Shown here: positions 54,792-64,000 of the stretch, in pieces
Position numbering within the stretch: the first letter of the stretch is position 1
Layout of the letters: each line of letters starts with the position of its first letter
Source of the DNA: Methylobacterium oxalidis
Lineage (GTDB): Bacteria; Pseudomonadota; Alphaproteobacteria; Rhizobiales; Beijerinckiaceae
NCBI RefSeq assembly: GCF_007992195.1
Contig: NZ_BJZU01000027.1
Coordinates: forward strand, 1-64,000
Reading direction: 5' to 3'
DNA length: 64,000 nt
Notes under the pieces: generated by a model
Databases searched by the model: none
The model's input: only the letters and a program-made list of their open reading frames with translations
Told to the model about the DNA's origin: nothing
Translations under genes and position numbers: made by a program

Positions 54792-56294
54792 TTGGGACGA
54801 TGCGCGCCCGCGCAACCCGACCCGAGCCGTTCGAGAGCCGTCTTGACCGAAACGCTATTGCCCGAGCCCGCCTACCGCCCCTCCCGCCGGCACGCGGAGC
54901 TGGGGCCGGCCTTCTACGACGTCGTCGCGCCGGCCCGCTTCCCGCAGGCGATCCTGCGCTACCGCAACCGGGACTGGGCCGGACGGGTCGGCCTCGGCGG
55001 CCTCTCGGAGGCGGACTGGATCCGGCATTTCGGCCGGTTCGAGCCCCTGCCCGGCAGCTTCCCGGAGCCGCTGGCGCTGCGCTACCACGGCCACCAGTTC
55101 CGCGCCTACAACCCGGATCTCGGGGACGGGCGCGGCTTCCTCTTCGCGCAGCTCCACGACCGCGCCGACGGGCGCCTGCTCGACCTCGGCACCAAGGGCA
55201 GCGGGCAGACCCCCTTCTCCCGCGGGGCGGACGGGCGCCTGACCCTGAAGGGCGGCGTGCGCGAGGTGCTGGCCACCGCCATGCTGGAGGCGCTCGGCGT
55301 CGAGACCTCGAAATCCTTCAGCCTGATCGAGACCGGCGAGGCGCTGGAGCGGGGCGACGAGCCCTCGCCCGCCCGCTCCGCCGTGCTGGTGCGGCTCAGC
55401 CACTCCCACATCCGCATCGGCAGCTTCCAGCGGCTGCTCGCCCTCGACGAGCCCGACTCCATCGCCCGCCTCATCGACCATTGCGTGGCGGCCTACATGC
55501 CCGAGATCCGCGAGACGGGCCGGACCGACCGGGCGGTGGCCTTCCTGGAGGCGGTGAGCCGGCGCGTCGCCCGCACGGGCGCGCAGTGGATGGCGGCGGG
55601 CTTCGTGCACGGGGTGCTCAACACCGACAACATCAACGTCACCGGCGAGAGCTTCGACTACGGCCCCTGGCGCTTCCTGCCGCATTTCGACCCGCACTTC
55701 ACGGCGGCCTACTTCGACACGGCGGGCCTCTACAGCTTCGGGCGCCAGCCCGAGGCCCTGTTCTGGAACCTCGGCCGGCTCGCCGACTGCCTGCTGCCGC
55801 TGGCCGAGCAGCCGCGCCTCGAGGCGGTGCTGAAGGGATTCGGGCCGCACCTGCAGGACGCCTTCGCGGCGGCGCTCTTCGCCCGCTTCGGCCTCGCCCC
55901 GGCGGACGAGGAACCGACGCACCGCTTCGTCGGCGCCTTCTGGCGCTTCCTCGCCGACAGCCACGCGCCCTTCGAGCGCGTCTTCTTCGACTGGTACGGC
56001 GGCCTCGCGAGCCGCGCCCGGGCGGCGCGCAGCCCCGTGGCGGAGCTCTACGGGGGCGAGACCTTCGCGCCGGTGCTCGACGCCCTCGAGGCCCTGGAGG
56101 CGGCCGAGCCGCGCCGCCTCGACCATCCCTACTTCGCGCAGGCGCACCCCTGCACGATGCTGATCGACGAGGTCGAGGCGCTCTGGGCGCCGATCGCGGA
56201 GCGGGACGACTGGTCGGCCTTCGAGGCCAAACTCGGGGAGATCGCCCGGATGGCAGAGGCCTTCGGGACGGCGACGGGACGGGCGACGGCCTGA
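54792..56294 (+). CDS. selO: Protein adenylyltransferase SelO (YdiU family)
   Basis: A full-length SelO pseudokinase that transfers AMP to Ser, Thr or Tyr of proteins. Visible family features are LRYHGHQFRAYNPDLGDGRG, TKGSGQTPFSRGADGRLTLK, SHSHIRIGSFQ and the active-site segment HGVLNTDNINVTGESFDYGP. About 500 residues is normal. The in-frame ATG 54792 gives an unconserved first 17 residues; TTG 54843 is an alternative start and may be the true one. Bacterial SelO has been tied to redox homeostasis. No operon partner is evident. Confidence 0.92.
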   Translation: MGRCAPAQPDPSRSRAVLTETLLPEPAYRPSRRHAELGPAFYDVVAPARFPQAILRYRNRDWAGRVGLGGLSEADWIRHFGRFEPLPGSFPEPLALRYHGHQFRAYNPDLGDGRGFLFAQLHDRADGRLLDLGTKGSGQTPFSRGADGRLTLKGGVREVLATAMLEALGVETSKSFSLIETGEALERGDEPSPARSAVLVRLSHSHIRIGSFQRLLALDEPDSIARLIDHCVAAYMPEIRETGRTDRAVAFLEAVSRRVARTGAQWMAAGFVHGVLNTDNINVTGESFDYGPWRFLPHFDPHFTAAYFDTAGLYSFGRQPEALFWNLGRLADCLLPLAEQPRLEAVLKGFGPHLQDAFAAALFARFGLAPADEEPTHRFVGAFWRFLADSHAPFERVFFDWYGGLASRARAARSPVAELYGGETFAPVLDALEALEAAEPRRLDHPYFAQAHPCTMLIDEVEALWAPIAERDDWSAFEAKLGEIARMAEAFGTATGRATA

Positions 56295-56321
56295 GATCCG
56301 GGCACCCGGGACGGCGGGCGC

Positions 56322-56489
56322 CTACCGGTCCGCCCCCTCGCCCCGCCCCCGCTCCTCCGCCTCTCTCTCGGCCTCCGCCGCCCGCCCCCGCGCGATGCCG
56401 GCGTCGATGGCGCGGCGGGCGAGCCGCAGGCCGAGCCAGAACAGGAGGGCGCAGACCGCGAGCGCCGCGAGGATCTTGAGAGGCTGCAT
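56322..56489 (-). CDS. Small membrane protein, 55 aa
   Basis: ATG 56489 opens a 55-codon frame ending TAG. One N-terminal helix (LAALAVCALLFWLGLRLA, about residues 7-24) is followed by a charged Arg/Glu-rich tail (RAAEAEREAEERGRGE) likely to form a cytoplasmic helix. It converges on selO with 27 bases between. Not recognised. Confidence 0.5.
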   Translation of the reverse strand: MQPLKILAALAVCALLFWLGLRLARRAIDAGIARGRAAEAEREAEERGRGEGADR

Positions 56490-56602
56490 CGGAGCGGGTC
56501 TACAGCATGGTCCGCGGCCGCGGTCGCCGGCTCGGCGCGACAGACCGGTTCCGCGCGCGAGACCGCGGCATCCTCAGATGGTCCGGCACGCCGGGGGCGC
56601 CC

Positions 56603-56902
56603 TCACGCCCCCGGGCCGGACGGGGGCAGGCCCCGCTCCGGCGTCGGCACCGCGCCGAGGCCGGACGGGTCGCCGGGCGCGGCGGCGCCGAGGCGGCGCA
56701 GCAGGGCCTCGTAGGTCTGCGCGGCGGGCGAGCCCGGCTGGCGCTCGTTCGTGCTGTCGAGGAGGGCGCGGAGATCCGCGGCGAGCCGCGCCCTCGCCTC
56801 GCTCCCGCCGGGGCTCGCCTCGAACAGGTGGCCGAGGGCGGTCTCGAAGGCGCCCACGAGCACCCGCAGCCGCTCGACCTCGTCCCGGATGTCAGCCTCC
56901 AC
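56603..56902 (-). CDS. Hypothetical helical protein, 99 aa
   Basis: GTG 56902 follows GGGAGGGG and starts a soluble protein with a long helical first part (DIRDEVERLRVLVGAFETAL, about 5-75) and a Pro/Gly-rich end. It is probably a small coiled-coil protein. It follows the dioxygenase-like gene on the same strand after 74 bases. No family is recognised. Confidence 0.5.
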   Translation of the reverse strand: MEADIRDEVERLRVLVGAFETALGHLFEASPGGSEARARLAADLRALLDSTNERQPGSPAAQTYEALLRRLGAAAPGDPSGLGAVPTPERGLPPSGPGA

Positions 56903-56976
56903 GGTCCCCTCCCGATCCCCGTCGAATCCGCGTCCGGAGGCCAACGCGGCGGCGCGGGGCGCGGTTCTCCAGCCCG

Positions 56977-58056
<1,080 letters not shown>

Positions 58057-58274
58057 CGGAACACGAATCCTCTGCCCGGTGCGGGCCTTCGCGCAGGATG
58101 GAAGCGATGCAATCTTCAGTTGCAGTAAACTCAGTGGCAATTGTGCGAAAAGGAAGGCTCCGGCCCGCCCCGTCCGCGCGCCTTCCCGGCCGCCCCCGCC
58201 TGGGCTGCGCCGGGGCCCGCGCGCCCCTATCTGTCGGGGCGGACAGACCCGCCGAGAGAGCCTAGAGCGAACCC

Positions 58275-58508
58275 TTGAGCCAGCGCGAGACCTTCCACAT
58301 CGAGATCCTCGGCCCCGACGACGCGGAGGTGCAGACCCGCGTCTCCGTGCGCACGAGCGACCTCGCGGGGGCGCGGGAGCGGGCGCTGCGCCTGTTCGCC
58401 CGGGCGCGGGTGCCCCAGCGCGGCGGCGAGCCGGCGGAGGCGGTGCGGGTGATCGACGGGGCGGGGCGCGAGGTGTTCCGCTGGAGCCGGTTCGACGCGC
58501 GGGAATAG
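58275..58508 (+). CDS. Hypothetical protein, 77 aa
   Basis: TTG 58275 starts a compact soluble protein with FHIEILGPDDAEVQTRVSVR and a helical ARERALRLFARA, ending VFRWSRFDARE. The composition is that of a real alpha/beta protein, but the rare start and no strong ribosome binding site leave some doubt. Not recognised. Confidence 0.5.
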   Translation: MSQRETFHIEILGPDDAEVQTRVSVRTSDLAGARERALRLFARARVPQRGGEPAEAVRVIDGAGREVFRWSRFDARE

Positions 58509-58542
58509 CCGCTCGACGGGCGGATCACTCGATCACGGCGGG

Positions 58543-59199
58543 TCACTCGATCACGAGGAGGCCGCGCGTCCGCTCCCCGTCGCGGGTGTCCACCGCCGCC
58601 TGGAGGCGCGCGCGCTCGACGAGCCAGGGCCCGTAGGCGCGGTTGACGTCGAGGACGAGCACGAGATCCTCCGCCTCGAGATAGCCCCCGACCGGGGCGT
58701 GGTGGCCCGCGCCCACGCCGAAGATGCGCGCCCTGTCGAAATTGACGACGACCCGGCGGGACGGGTCGTTCGCGCCGCGCAGCGCCTCCCGGAACGCCTC
58801 CGGCGTCAGGTCGCGCAGCACGCGCACCGGCCGCCGCGTGCGCGTGCGCGCCACCCCGGCGAGTTCGTCGAGGGTCAGGCCGAGGATGCAGAAGCCCGTG
58901 CGGCAGAGCCCGGTCCCCGCCAGGACCGTCGCCTCCGTCGCGGCCGGCTCGTCGAGGGAGCGGAGCAGGTTGGCGAGGCTCGCGGGTCCGCACAGGGACA
59001 GGTTGGACTGCCAGACGAGGTCCCGCGGGTAGCGCGCCGCGACGGGCAGCCGGCGCGCCCGCTCGAAGCTCGGGCCGGAGCGCGTCACGGCCGCGTCGAT
59101 CTGCGCCTGCGTCGGCGTCGCGGGGGCGAGACGGAGGCCCGCGAGGCCCAGGGCGGCCGCCAGGGCGGCAGCGGCGGCGGCGGCGAAGATGCGCCTCAT
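58543..59199 (-). CDS. Bacterial phytochelatin-synthase-like peptidase, exported, 218 aa
   Basis: An Ala-rich signal peptide (1-20) precedes a papain-like domain with Cys70 in NLSLCGPASLANLL, His166 in GHHAPVGGY and Asp184 in LVLDVNRAYG, the phytochelatin-synthase triad. Bacterial members mostly cleave glutathione to gamma-Glu-Cys rather than make long phytochelatins. Periplasmic location is inferred from the signal. The 13-base sequence TCACTCGATCACG is repeated at the 3' end (58525 and 58543), overlapping the stop. Confidence 0.8.
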   Translation of the reverse strand: MRRIFAAAAAAALAAALGLAGLRLAPATPTQAQIDAAVTRSGPSFERARRLPVAARYPRDLVWQSNLSLCGPASLANLLRSLDEPAATEATVLAGTGLCRTGFCILGLTLDELAGVARTRTRRPVRVLRDLTPEAFREALRGANDPSRRVVVNFDRARIFGVGAGHHAPVGGYLEAEDLVLVLDVNRAYGPWLVERARLQAAVDTRDGERTRGLLVIE

Positions 59200-59396
59200 C
59201 GCGAGACCCCGTGCGAGAGAACCCCCTGTCGGCGCGCCGGCCTCGAGCGCGCCCCGCGATCAGACGCCCCCGGCGCCGCCCGTTCAAGCCGGCCTGTTCG
59301 GGAGGGCTCGGGCGACCGGGCTCGCGATCGGGCCCGGGCATGGACGCGCGGCGCCGCGCCCTATCTTCCGGGGCATCGCGTCCCGGTCCCCCCGCC

Positions 59397-59753
59397 ATGC
59401 GCCTCGCCCTCGTCCTCGTCGGAGCCGTCCTGCTGTTCTGCGCCCTGTTCGTGCGCAGCTACACCGTGCCGCCCGCCCCCGACCGGCGGGGCTACACCGC
59501 GGTGTCGCTCGCCCCGCCGAATCGGCCGCTCTTCGGCAGCCCGCGGACCGACTGCCTCGGCTCGCCGGACTCCGAGCCCGTGATCGGCTGCCTGGTCGCC
59601 TCGGTGAACCGGGCGCGCAGAGAGGCGGTCCCGCTCCTCGTCCTCGCCTTCTCGCCGACCTGCTACGACCTCTCGCAGCGCGTCGCCCTGATCGGCCGGG
59701 ACGGGGCCGCCGCCGAGGCGCGGCTCGCGCAGATCGCCCGCTTCGGCTGGTGA
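59397..59753 (+). CDS. Membrane-anchored hypothetical protein, 118 aa
   Basis: Residues 1-20 are a hydrophobic anchor or signal (LALVLVGAVLLFCALFV). The rest is a small domain with three Cys (DCLGS, GCLV, PTCYDL) that could form a disulfide outside the membrane. I cannot assign a family. Start ATG 59397 is set by the hydrophobic N-terminus; no strong ribosome binding site is seen. Confidence 0.5.
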   Translation: MRLALVLVGAVLLFCALFVRSYTVPPAPDRRGYTAVSLAPPNRPLFGSPRTDCLGSPDSEPVIGCLVASVNRARREAVPLLVLAFSPTCYDLSQRVALIGRDGAAAEARLAQIARFGW

Positions 59754-59866
59754 GGCCGCGCGGCGGCCGGCCGCGGCCCGGATCGGTCCCATCCCGGGGC
59801 GCGTTGACCCGGCAGCACGCTCCGGACGTTCCCGACAACCTGGCGCGGCAACCTGGGACGACCGCG

Positions 59867-60223
59867 ATGACCTTGAGATCCGAGACCCCGCCCCCGCCCG
59901 CCGACCTCAAGGCCCCGGCCACGCCCCGGTCCGAGCGGCCGACCACGGCCCAGCTCAAGGCCGACATCGACAGCGGCCGCACGGGCGACAAGGTCGAGCA
60001 CTACGACCCCGGCCTGTCCCAGCTCGGCACCGACGACGAGGCCGCCGGCCGGCCGAACGGGCCGGACCGCATCGCGGCGGCCCGTCAGCAGGAGGCCGCC
60101 GCGCCGCACGTGCGGGCGGCGGCGGATCCGCAGGGCGCGCGGCCCTGGGTGCTGCCGGCCTTCGCGGGCTTCATCGTCCTCGCGGCCGTCGCGGTCGGGC
60201 TCGCCCTCTGGCTGCTGCGGTAG
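59867..60223 (+). CDS. Tail-anchored membrane protein, 118 aa
   Basis: Residues 1-90 are hydrophilic and low in order (SETPPPPADLKAPATPRSER, then TAQLKADIDSGRTGDKVEHY), and the last 25 form one membrane helix ending LALWLLR. This layout, with a TGDKVEHYDPGLSQLGTDDE segment, is common in rhizobial and Methylobacterium genomes for small envelope proteins of unknown role. Convergent with the LysR gene, 7 bases apart. Confidence 0.65.
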   Translation: MTLRSETPPPPADLKAPATPRSERPTTAQLKADIDSGRTGDKVEHYDPGLSQLGTDDEAAGRPNGPDRIAAARQQEAAAPHVRAAADPQGARPWVLPAFAGFIVLAAVAVGLALWLLR

Positions 60224-60230
60224 GCCGGCC

Positions 60231-61139
60231 CTAAACCGCCTCGTCGTCGAGGCAGAAGCGGCTCGCCGGCCAGGCGTAGCGGCCCAGCGCCGCCGCGAGG
60301 GCCGAGAGCGGCGCGGAGCGGCGCCGGCCGGCCACCGTGACGAGGCAGACCTCCCGGGCGACGGCGGGCTCCACCACCGGCAGCAGCGCGAGGCCCGGCT
60401 GCGTCGCGGAGAACTCGGGCAGGAAGCACACCCCCATCCCGGCCGCCACCATGCTCTGGATCCAGTCCTCCCGCTCGCTGCGGTGGGAGCGCAGGATCTC
60501 GGTGCCCTGCGCGCGCAGGATCTCGGCGAGCAGGTCGCGGAACTCGCAGTTGATCCGCTGCAGGTAGATCTGCCCGGCGAGGTCGTGCATCCGGATCGCG
60601 TTGCGGCAGGCGAAGGCGTGGGCCGGCCCGCAGGCGAGCATGAAGCGCTCCGCGTAGAGCGGGCTCGCCCGCAGCGGCTCGGGGAAGCCGCGCGGATCGG
60701 CCATGATCGCCACGTCGAGCTCGCCCCCGAGCAGCATCTCGGTGAGGCGCGCCGGCACGCCCTCGACGAGGGTCAGCTCGATGCCCGGATGGTGGACGCG
60801 GAAGTGGTTGAGGAAGCCGACGAAGCGCAGCGGCCCGATCGTGCACATGACGCCGAGGCGCAGCTCGGCCCCTTCGAGGCGCAGGAAGCGCGAGGCCGCG
60901 CGCTTGGCGCGCTCGCGCCGCTCGATCATCTCGCTGAATTCCGGCTCCAGCAGGCGGCCGAGATCGGTCAGGTGCACGCGGCCGCGCTCGCGCGAGACCA
61001 GGAGCCCGCCGAGCTCGTCCTCCAGCTTCTGGATCGCCCGGGTGAGCGCGGGCTGCGTCACGCAGCACTGCTCGGCGGCCTTCGTGAAGCTGCCGAGGCG
61101 GCCGACCGCCAGGAAGTAGCGGATCTCGTGGAGCTCCAT
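60231..61139 (-). CDS. LysR-family transcriptional regulator, 302 aa
   Basis: The N-terminal winged helix-turn-helix (EIRYFLAVGRLGSFTKAAEQ, then CCVTQPALTRAIQKLEDELG) is followed by a periplasmic-binding-protein-like effector domain. Start ATG 61139 (MELHEIRYFL) gives the standard LysR N-terminus; longer frames upstream are Pro/Arg-rich. LysR proteins often regulate a divergent gene, but no clear divergent gene starts here, so the target is unknown. Confidence 0.92.
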   Translation of the reverse strand: MELHEIRYFLAVGRLGSFTKAAEQCCVTQPALTRAIQKLEDELGGLLVSRERGRVHLTDLGRLLEPEFSEMIERRERAKRAASRFLRLEGAELRLGVMCTIGPLRFVGFLNHFRVHHPGIELTLVEGVPARLTEMLLGGELDVAIMADPRGFPEPLRASPLYAERFMLACGPAHAFACRNAIRMHDLAGQIYLQRINCEFRDLLAEILRAQGTEILRSHRSEREDWIQSMVAAGMGVCFLPEFSATQPGLALLPVVEPAVAREVCLVTVAGRRRSAPLSALAAALGRYAWPASRFCLDDEAV

Positions 61140-61300
61140 CGGCGGCTCCGGCCTCGCGGTCCCGCCGGACGCTTCGAACGGGACGCTTCGGGCCCGACGC
61201 CCGGGGCCGGTCGCCCGGCGCGGCCGTGGGACACCGGCCGGCCATTGTCTCGACAACGGGGCCGCCGTCCAGGGGCGGCGGTCGTCGGTACGCTACGGGC

Positions 61301-61393
61301 TCAGCCGGGGCGGCCCGGATTCCGTCGGGCGAGCAGCCGGTCGAGCTCGCGCAGGACCGCGCATTTGGCGCGGCGTTCGTTGGAGCGCTTCAT
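61301..61393 (-). CDS. Possible small protein, 30 aa
   Basis: ATG 61393 opens a 30-codon frame with a basic helical composition (KRSNERRAKCAVLRELDRLL). The nearby base composition does not help, and the ribosome binding site is weak. Listed because the residue pattern looks more like a protein than the surrounding frames. Confidence 0.25.
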   Translation of the reverse strand: MKRSNERRAKCAVLRELDRLLARRNPGRPG

Positions 61394-61491
61394 GGGAAAC
61401 CCCATCCGCCGCCCGCGTCGCGTCGCGGCCGGGCCGGCGCGAAGAAGAGGCGGTATCTCAAGAGGATAGGTGTGGGTTCCCGGGGCCCGGT

Positions 61492-61632
61492 TCAAGGCGT
61501 CCGGGTCGCGGCGCGCGCGAAGCGCGGGTGGCGGATCACGGTCGCCGGCACCGGCCGGGCGACCGTCGGAACGGCCGGGAACCAGATCCGGACCTGCGTG
61601 CCGGCGCGGGGATCGAACACCGTGAGGACCAT
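61492..61632 (-). CDS. Small basic protein, 46 aa
   Basis: ATG 61632 follows AGGAGAG. The 46 residues (VLTVFDPRAGTQVRIWFPAV and a Pro/Arg-rich end) look like a real short protein with a beta-strand start. No family is recognised; it is isolated. Confidence 0.4.
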   Translation of the reverse strand: MVLTVFDPRAGTQVRIWFPAVPTVARPVPATVIRHPRFARAATRTP

Positions 61633-61828
61633 GGGACTCTCCTGTCGTTGACCGTGGCGCGACCCTCGCACCGCCCGTCCCCGCCTTCCGTGACGCGGCT
61701 CACGTTCCCTCCGGGGGGCCGAGGGGCCCCCCATTCCGGGCGTGTCCGGGGCCAAGGCCCCGATTCCAGGCGTGTTCGGGGCCGAGGACCCTCGGGCGAG
61801 GCGTGTTCGGGGCGCGCGGGCGCGGGCC

Positions 61829-62086
61829 TCAATTGTGCGAGGGGTGGTGGAGCATCTCGGAATCGTCGGCGAAGGGGCCCGGGGCGGGCGCGGCCCGCAC
61901 GGGCTTGGCGGGCCGCGCCGGCTGCGCCGCGCGGGCCTCGGCGCCGTGGATCGTGTAGCGGGGCGTGACGCCGTTCAGCGTCACCGCGGCGCCCTGCCCC
62001 TCGGGGTGGAGGATCGACTGGGTCCAGGCCTGGGCCGAGGACGCGAAGGCGAGGACGACGGTGCCGGCGAGAAGAAGGCTGCGCAT
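61829..62086 (-). CDS. Small exported protein, 85 aa
   Basis: A clear Sec signal peptide (LLLAGTVVLAFASSAQA, cleaved near residue 20) precedes a short polar domain (ILHPEGQGAAVTLNGVTPRY) and an Ala/Pro/Arg tail ending in HHPSHN. GGAG lies upstream of ATG 62086. Possibly a periplasmic protein that binds metal through its terminal His; that is a guess. Confidence 0.6.
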   Translation of the reverse strand: MRSLLLAGTVVLAFASSAQAWTQSILHPEGQGAAVTLNGVTPRYTIHGAEARAAQPARPAKPVRAAPAPGPFADDSEMLHHPSHN

Positions 62087-62235
62087 GATCGTGATCTCCG
62101 GGTGGGGGAAGCCCGGACGGGCCGTCCTGCTTCCCGAGTGAGATCATCGCCGCGCGGGGTGCCGGAGGATAATGCCGTTCGGGCATCGGCACGATGCCCG
62201 GCGCGTTCGGGCGGCCCGAATCCCGGCGGCCGGCG

Positions 62236-63471
62236 CTAGGTGTTCCCCGGCGGCCGGGCGGCGCGCAGCCCGGCGGCGAGCGCGGCGACCTCGGCGCGGA
62301 GCGCGACGGCCCCGGCGCGGGCCCGCTCCAGGGCGGCGGCGAGGGGGAAGGCGGGGTCGCCGCCCGTCGCCTCGAGGAGGCGGTGGGCGAGGCGGCGGCG
62401 CCCGGTCCAGAACGTCTCGGCCAGCGCGTTGCCCGGCGCCGCGCAGGAATCGACCCGCCGGACGCCCGGATCGTCGATCCAGTCGCGGCTGAGCCGGTGG
62501 AGGAGCTGGACGCCGGGCGAGTGGCGGGCCCGCGTCTCGTCGTAGGCGATCTTCAGGACCCAGAGGTCGGCGCCGGTCCGGGGCAGGACCGCGGCGGCGA
62601 GCGTGCGCCCGCCCGCGCGCAGGCGGTCGATGCGCAGGCGCCCCTGCGCCCCGAGAGCCGCCGTCATGGCGCGCAGGAAGGCGGCCTCCGCCGGACGGCA
62701 GGCGACGGCGGTGCCGCCCCGCCCCTTCCAGCCCGCGGCCTCGAGGGCGATGAAGTCCTCGAGCGCCGCGGCGAGCGCGGCCGGCTCGCGGGCCGTGTCG
62801 AGATGCAGGGGCCCGCTCTCCGCCTCCAGGGCGGCGGCGGTGGCGCGCAGCTTCCGGCGGCGGCGGGCGGAGAGGTGCGCGAGGGCGCCCGCCCGCGCCG
62901 GCCCGGGGCCGTCAAGGTCGAGCATCGCCCGGGCATGCGCCCAGACCCGGATCTCCCGGGTGCCGGCGCGGGCCCGCTCGGCGGCGAGGAGGTCGGCGAA
63001 GGGCCCCGCCTCCGGCAGGTAGGGCATCAGGAGGCGCGGGCCGAGCGAGAGCGCCCGCGGGGCGGCGAGGAGCGCGGCGAGCGCGCGGGCGGGCTCGCGC
63101 CCGTCGAGGAGCGGCACGCCGAGCACGGCGTGATCGTGCATCCAGCCCGCGAGCACCGGCAGGGGCAGCCCGAAGCGGGCGCGCGCGCGCCGGAACGGCC
63201 AGAGCGCGAGGAGCCGGGCGCCCGACGTCTCCGGGGACCGGTCGGCGACGATCAGGAGCGCGACGCCGGATCCGTAGGCGGGGGCGGCCGCGGCCGCGTA
63301 GCCCGGCTCGTAGAACGGGTTCGGGGCGAAGGCGTCCCGCGCCAGGGCCTGCCAAGCGGGCAGGAACGCGGGCAGGAAGGCGGGCGGCGCGGCCTCCGGG
63401 GCCACGAGCGGCCGGAGGGCGGCGACGAGGCCGCCGGGCAGGGGCGCGTCGCGGGTCATCGGGCGGGTCAT
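62236..63471 (-). CDS. FemAB/GNAT-like acetyltransferase (Acetyltransf_6 type), 411 aa
   Basis: The N-terminal part and the second half (LSARRRRKLRATAAALEAES, then FLRAMTAALGAQGRLRIDRL, then ADLWVLKIAYDETRARHSPG) fit the BcsL/FemAB-like GNAT proteins found in polysaccharide and cellulose-type clusters. It would acylate a sugar or amino group on a polymer or precursor. It overlaps the preceding flippase gene by ATGA, so both belong to one exopolysaccharide operon. The first four residues contain two Met, so the start could be either. Confidence 0.75.
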   Translation of the reverse strand: MTRPMTRDAPLPGGLVAALRPLVAPEAAPPAFLPAFLPAWQALARDAFAPNPFYEPGYAAAAAPAYGSGVALLIVADRSPETSGARLLALWPFRRARARFGLPLPVLAGWMHDHAVLGVPLLDGREPARALAALLAAPRALSLGPRLLMPYLPEAGPFADLLAAERARAGTREIRVWAHARAMLDLDGPGPARAGALAHLSARRRRKLRATAAALEAESGPLHLDTAREPAALAAALEDFIALEAAGWKGRGGTAVACRPAEAAFLRAMTAALGAQGRLRIDRLRAGGRTLAAAVLPRTGADLWVLKIAYDETRARHSPGVQLLHRLSRDWIDDPGVRRVDSCAAPGNALAETFWTGRRRLAHRLLEATGGDPAFPLAAALERARAGAVALRAEVAALAAGLRAARPPGNT

Positions 63472-64000
63472 CGGGCGGATCTGCGCCGCGCGAGCCAGTC
63501 GGCGAGGCCGACGACGTTGAAGCGCCAGGCGGCGGCGAGGAAGCCGGCCGCCAGGACCGCGAGGCCGGCCAGCCGCGCTGGGGCCCCGCCCCCGCCGGGC
63601 AGGAGGCCGATCCCGAGGATGGCGGCCCAGCAGAGGAGCGCGACGGCGAGGATGCCGGCGACGTCCCGCACCGGCACCGGCATGCGGAAGCCCTCGGCCC
63701 CGCGGCGGCCGCCGACCACGAAGACGAGGCAGGCCACCGCCTGGCCCGCCGCGAAGGCGATGGCCGCCCCGAGCGCGCCGAGGCGCGGGATCAGCAGGGC
63801 CGAGAGCCCGCCGACGACGGCGAGGAGCGCGGCCGAGGCCACGGCGTCGAGGTGGCTCGTGCGGGTGAAGTAGATGACCTGCCCGAAATAGTAGGAGCGG
63901 ACCATCAGGAGGACGCTGGCCGCCAGCAGGATCGGCGCCAGCGCCAGCGCCTGCGCCCGGTAGCCGGGCCCGAGCAGGACCGCGACCAGCACGTCGTCGA
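63468..64000 (-). CDS. Polysaccharide flippase (MviN/Wzx type), 3' part, cut by window edge
   Basis: Several membrane helices and the pattern VLLGPGYRAQALALAPILLA, then YFTRTSHLDAVASAALLAVV, as in oligosaccharide flippases. The frame remains open to the right edge of the window, so the N-terminal part is missing here. The stop overlaps the start of the acetyltransferase gene. It flips lipid-linked sugars across the inner membrane. Confidence 0.75.
   Translation of the reverse strand, partial: DDVLVAVLLGPGYRAQALALAPILLAASVLLMVRSYYFGQVIYFTRTSHLDAVASAALLAVVGGLSALLIPRLGALGAAIAFAAGQAVACLVFVVGGRRGAEGFRMPVPVRDVAGILAVALLCWAAILGIGLLPGGGGAPARLAGLAVLAAGFLAAAWRFNVVGLADWLARRRSAR

Overview
The window is very GC-rich (roughly 70 percent or more), uses ATG/GTG/TTG starts with Shine-Dalgarno sites and is full of ATGA/GTGA stop-start overlaps. 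Gene content (kdp with KdpDE, a DUF3311/SSS symporter pair, SelO, SCO1, many NitT/TauT-type ABC genes, very large RTX-type exoproteins) and protein style suggest an alphaproteobacterium of the order Hyphomicrobiales, most like Methylobacterium. This is a judgement from reading the sequence; no database was searched.

Layout. 1-2930: a tRNA-Gln gene followed by the worn remains of an integrated element (frameshifted, truncated integrase and small phage-like ORFs), ending at a breakpoint inside an ABC permease. 2922-9761: two NitT/TauT-type ABC clusters; the first is dead (permease lacks its N-terminus, ATPase lacks Walker A and has a mutated Walker B), the second has ATPase, a frameshifted binding protein, permease, an OsmC-like protein and an acyl-CoA-dehydrogenase-like enzyme. 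9792-11805: an isomerase stump running into a SCO1 gene, then a Tat-exported metallo-beta-lactamase-fold protein. 12065-17014: a sulfur nanocompartment locus with a cysteine desulfurase carrying a 265-residue disordered N-terminal extension, a Family 2 encapsulin shell with an embedded cyclic-nucleotide-binding domain, a CysE-type serine acetyltransferase and a 68-residue protein. 17306-18180: a split YeeE/YedE-type sulfur transporter pair, then a Crp/Fnr regulator and a third ABC operon whose binding protein carries an extra NosL-like C-terminal region. Much of 2.9-22.9 kb is therefore plausibly a sulfur-acquisition region.

22925-24280 holds a second phage-like remnant (two small membrane proteins, a SWIM zinc-finger protein, a truncated ORF) cut by a degraded IS481-type transposase. 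24294-32670 is a complete kdp potassium operon on the minus strand (27-aa peptide, kdpF, kdpA, 65-aa membrane protein, kdpB, kdpC, kdpD, kdpE).

32961-52255 is dominated by three huge secreted-type proteins: a 2646-residue nuclease/5'-nucleotidase chimera with six C-terminal repeats, and two tandem animal-type heme peroxidases (2346 and 986 residues) that share almost the same DUF4214 tail. 52486-64000 is ordinary chromosome: DUF3311 plus SSS symporter, SelO, a phytanoyl-CoA-dioxygenase-like enzyme, a bacterial phytochelatin-synthase-like protein, a LysR regulator, several small exported or membrane proteins, and the start of an exopolysaccharide region (FemAB/GNAT-like enzyme and a flippase cut by the window edge).
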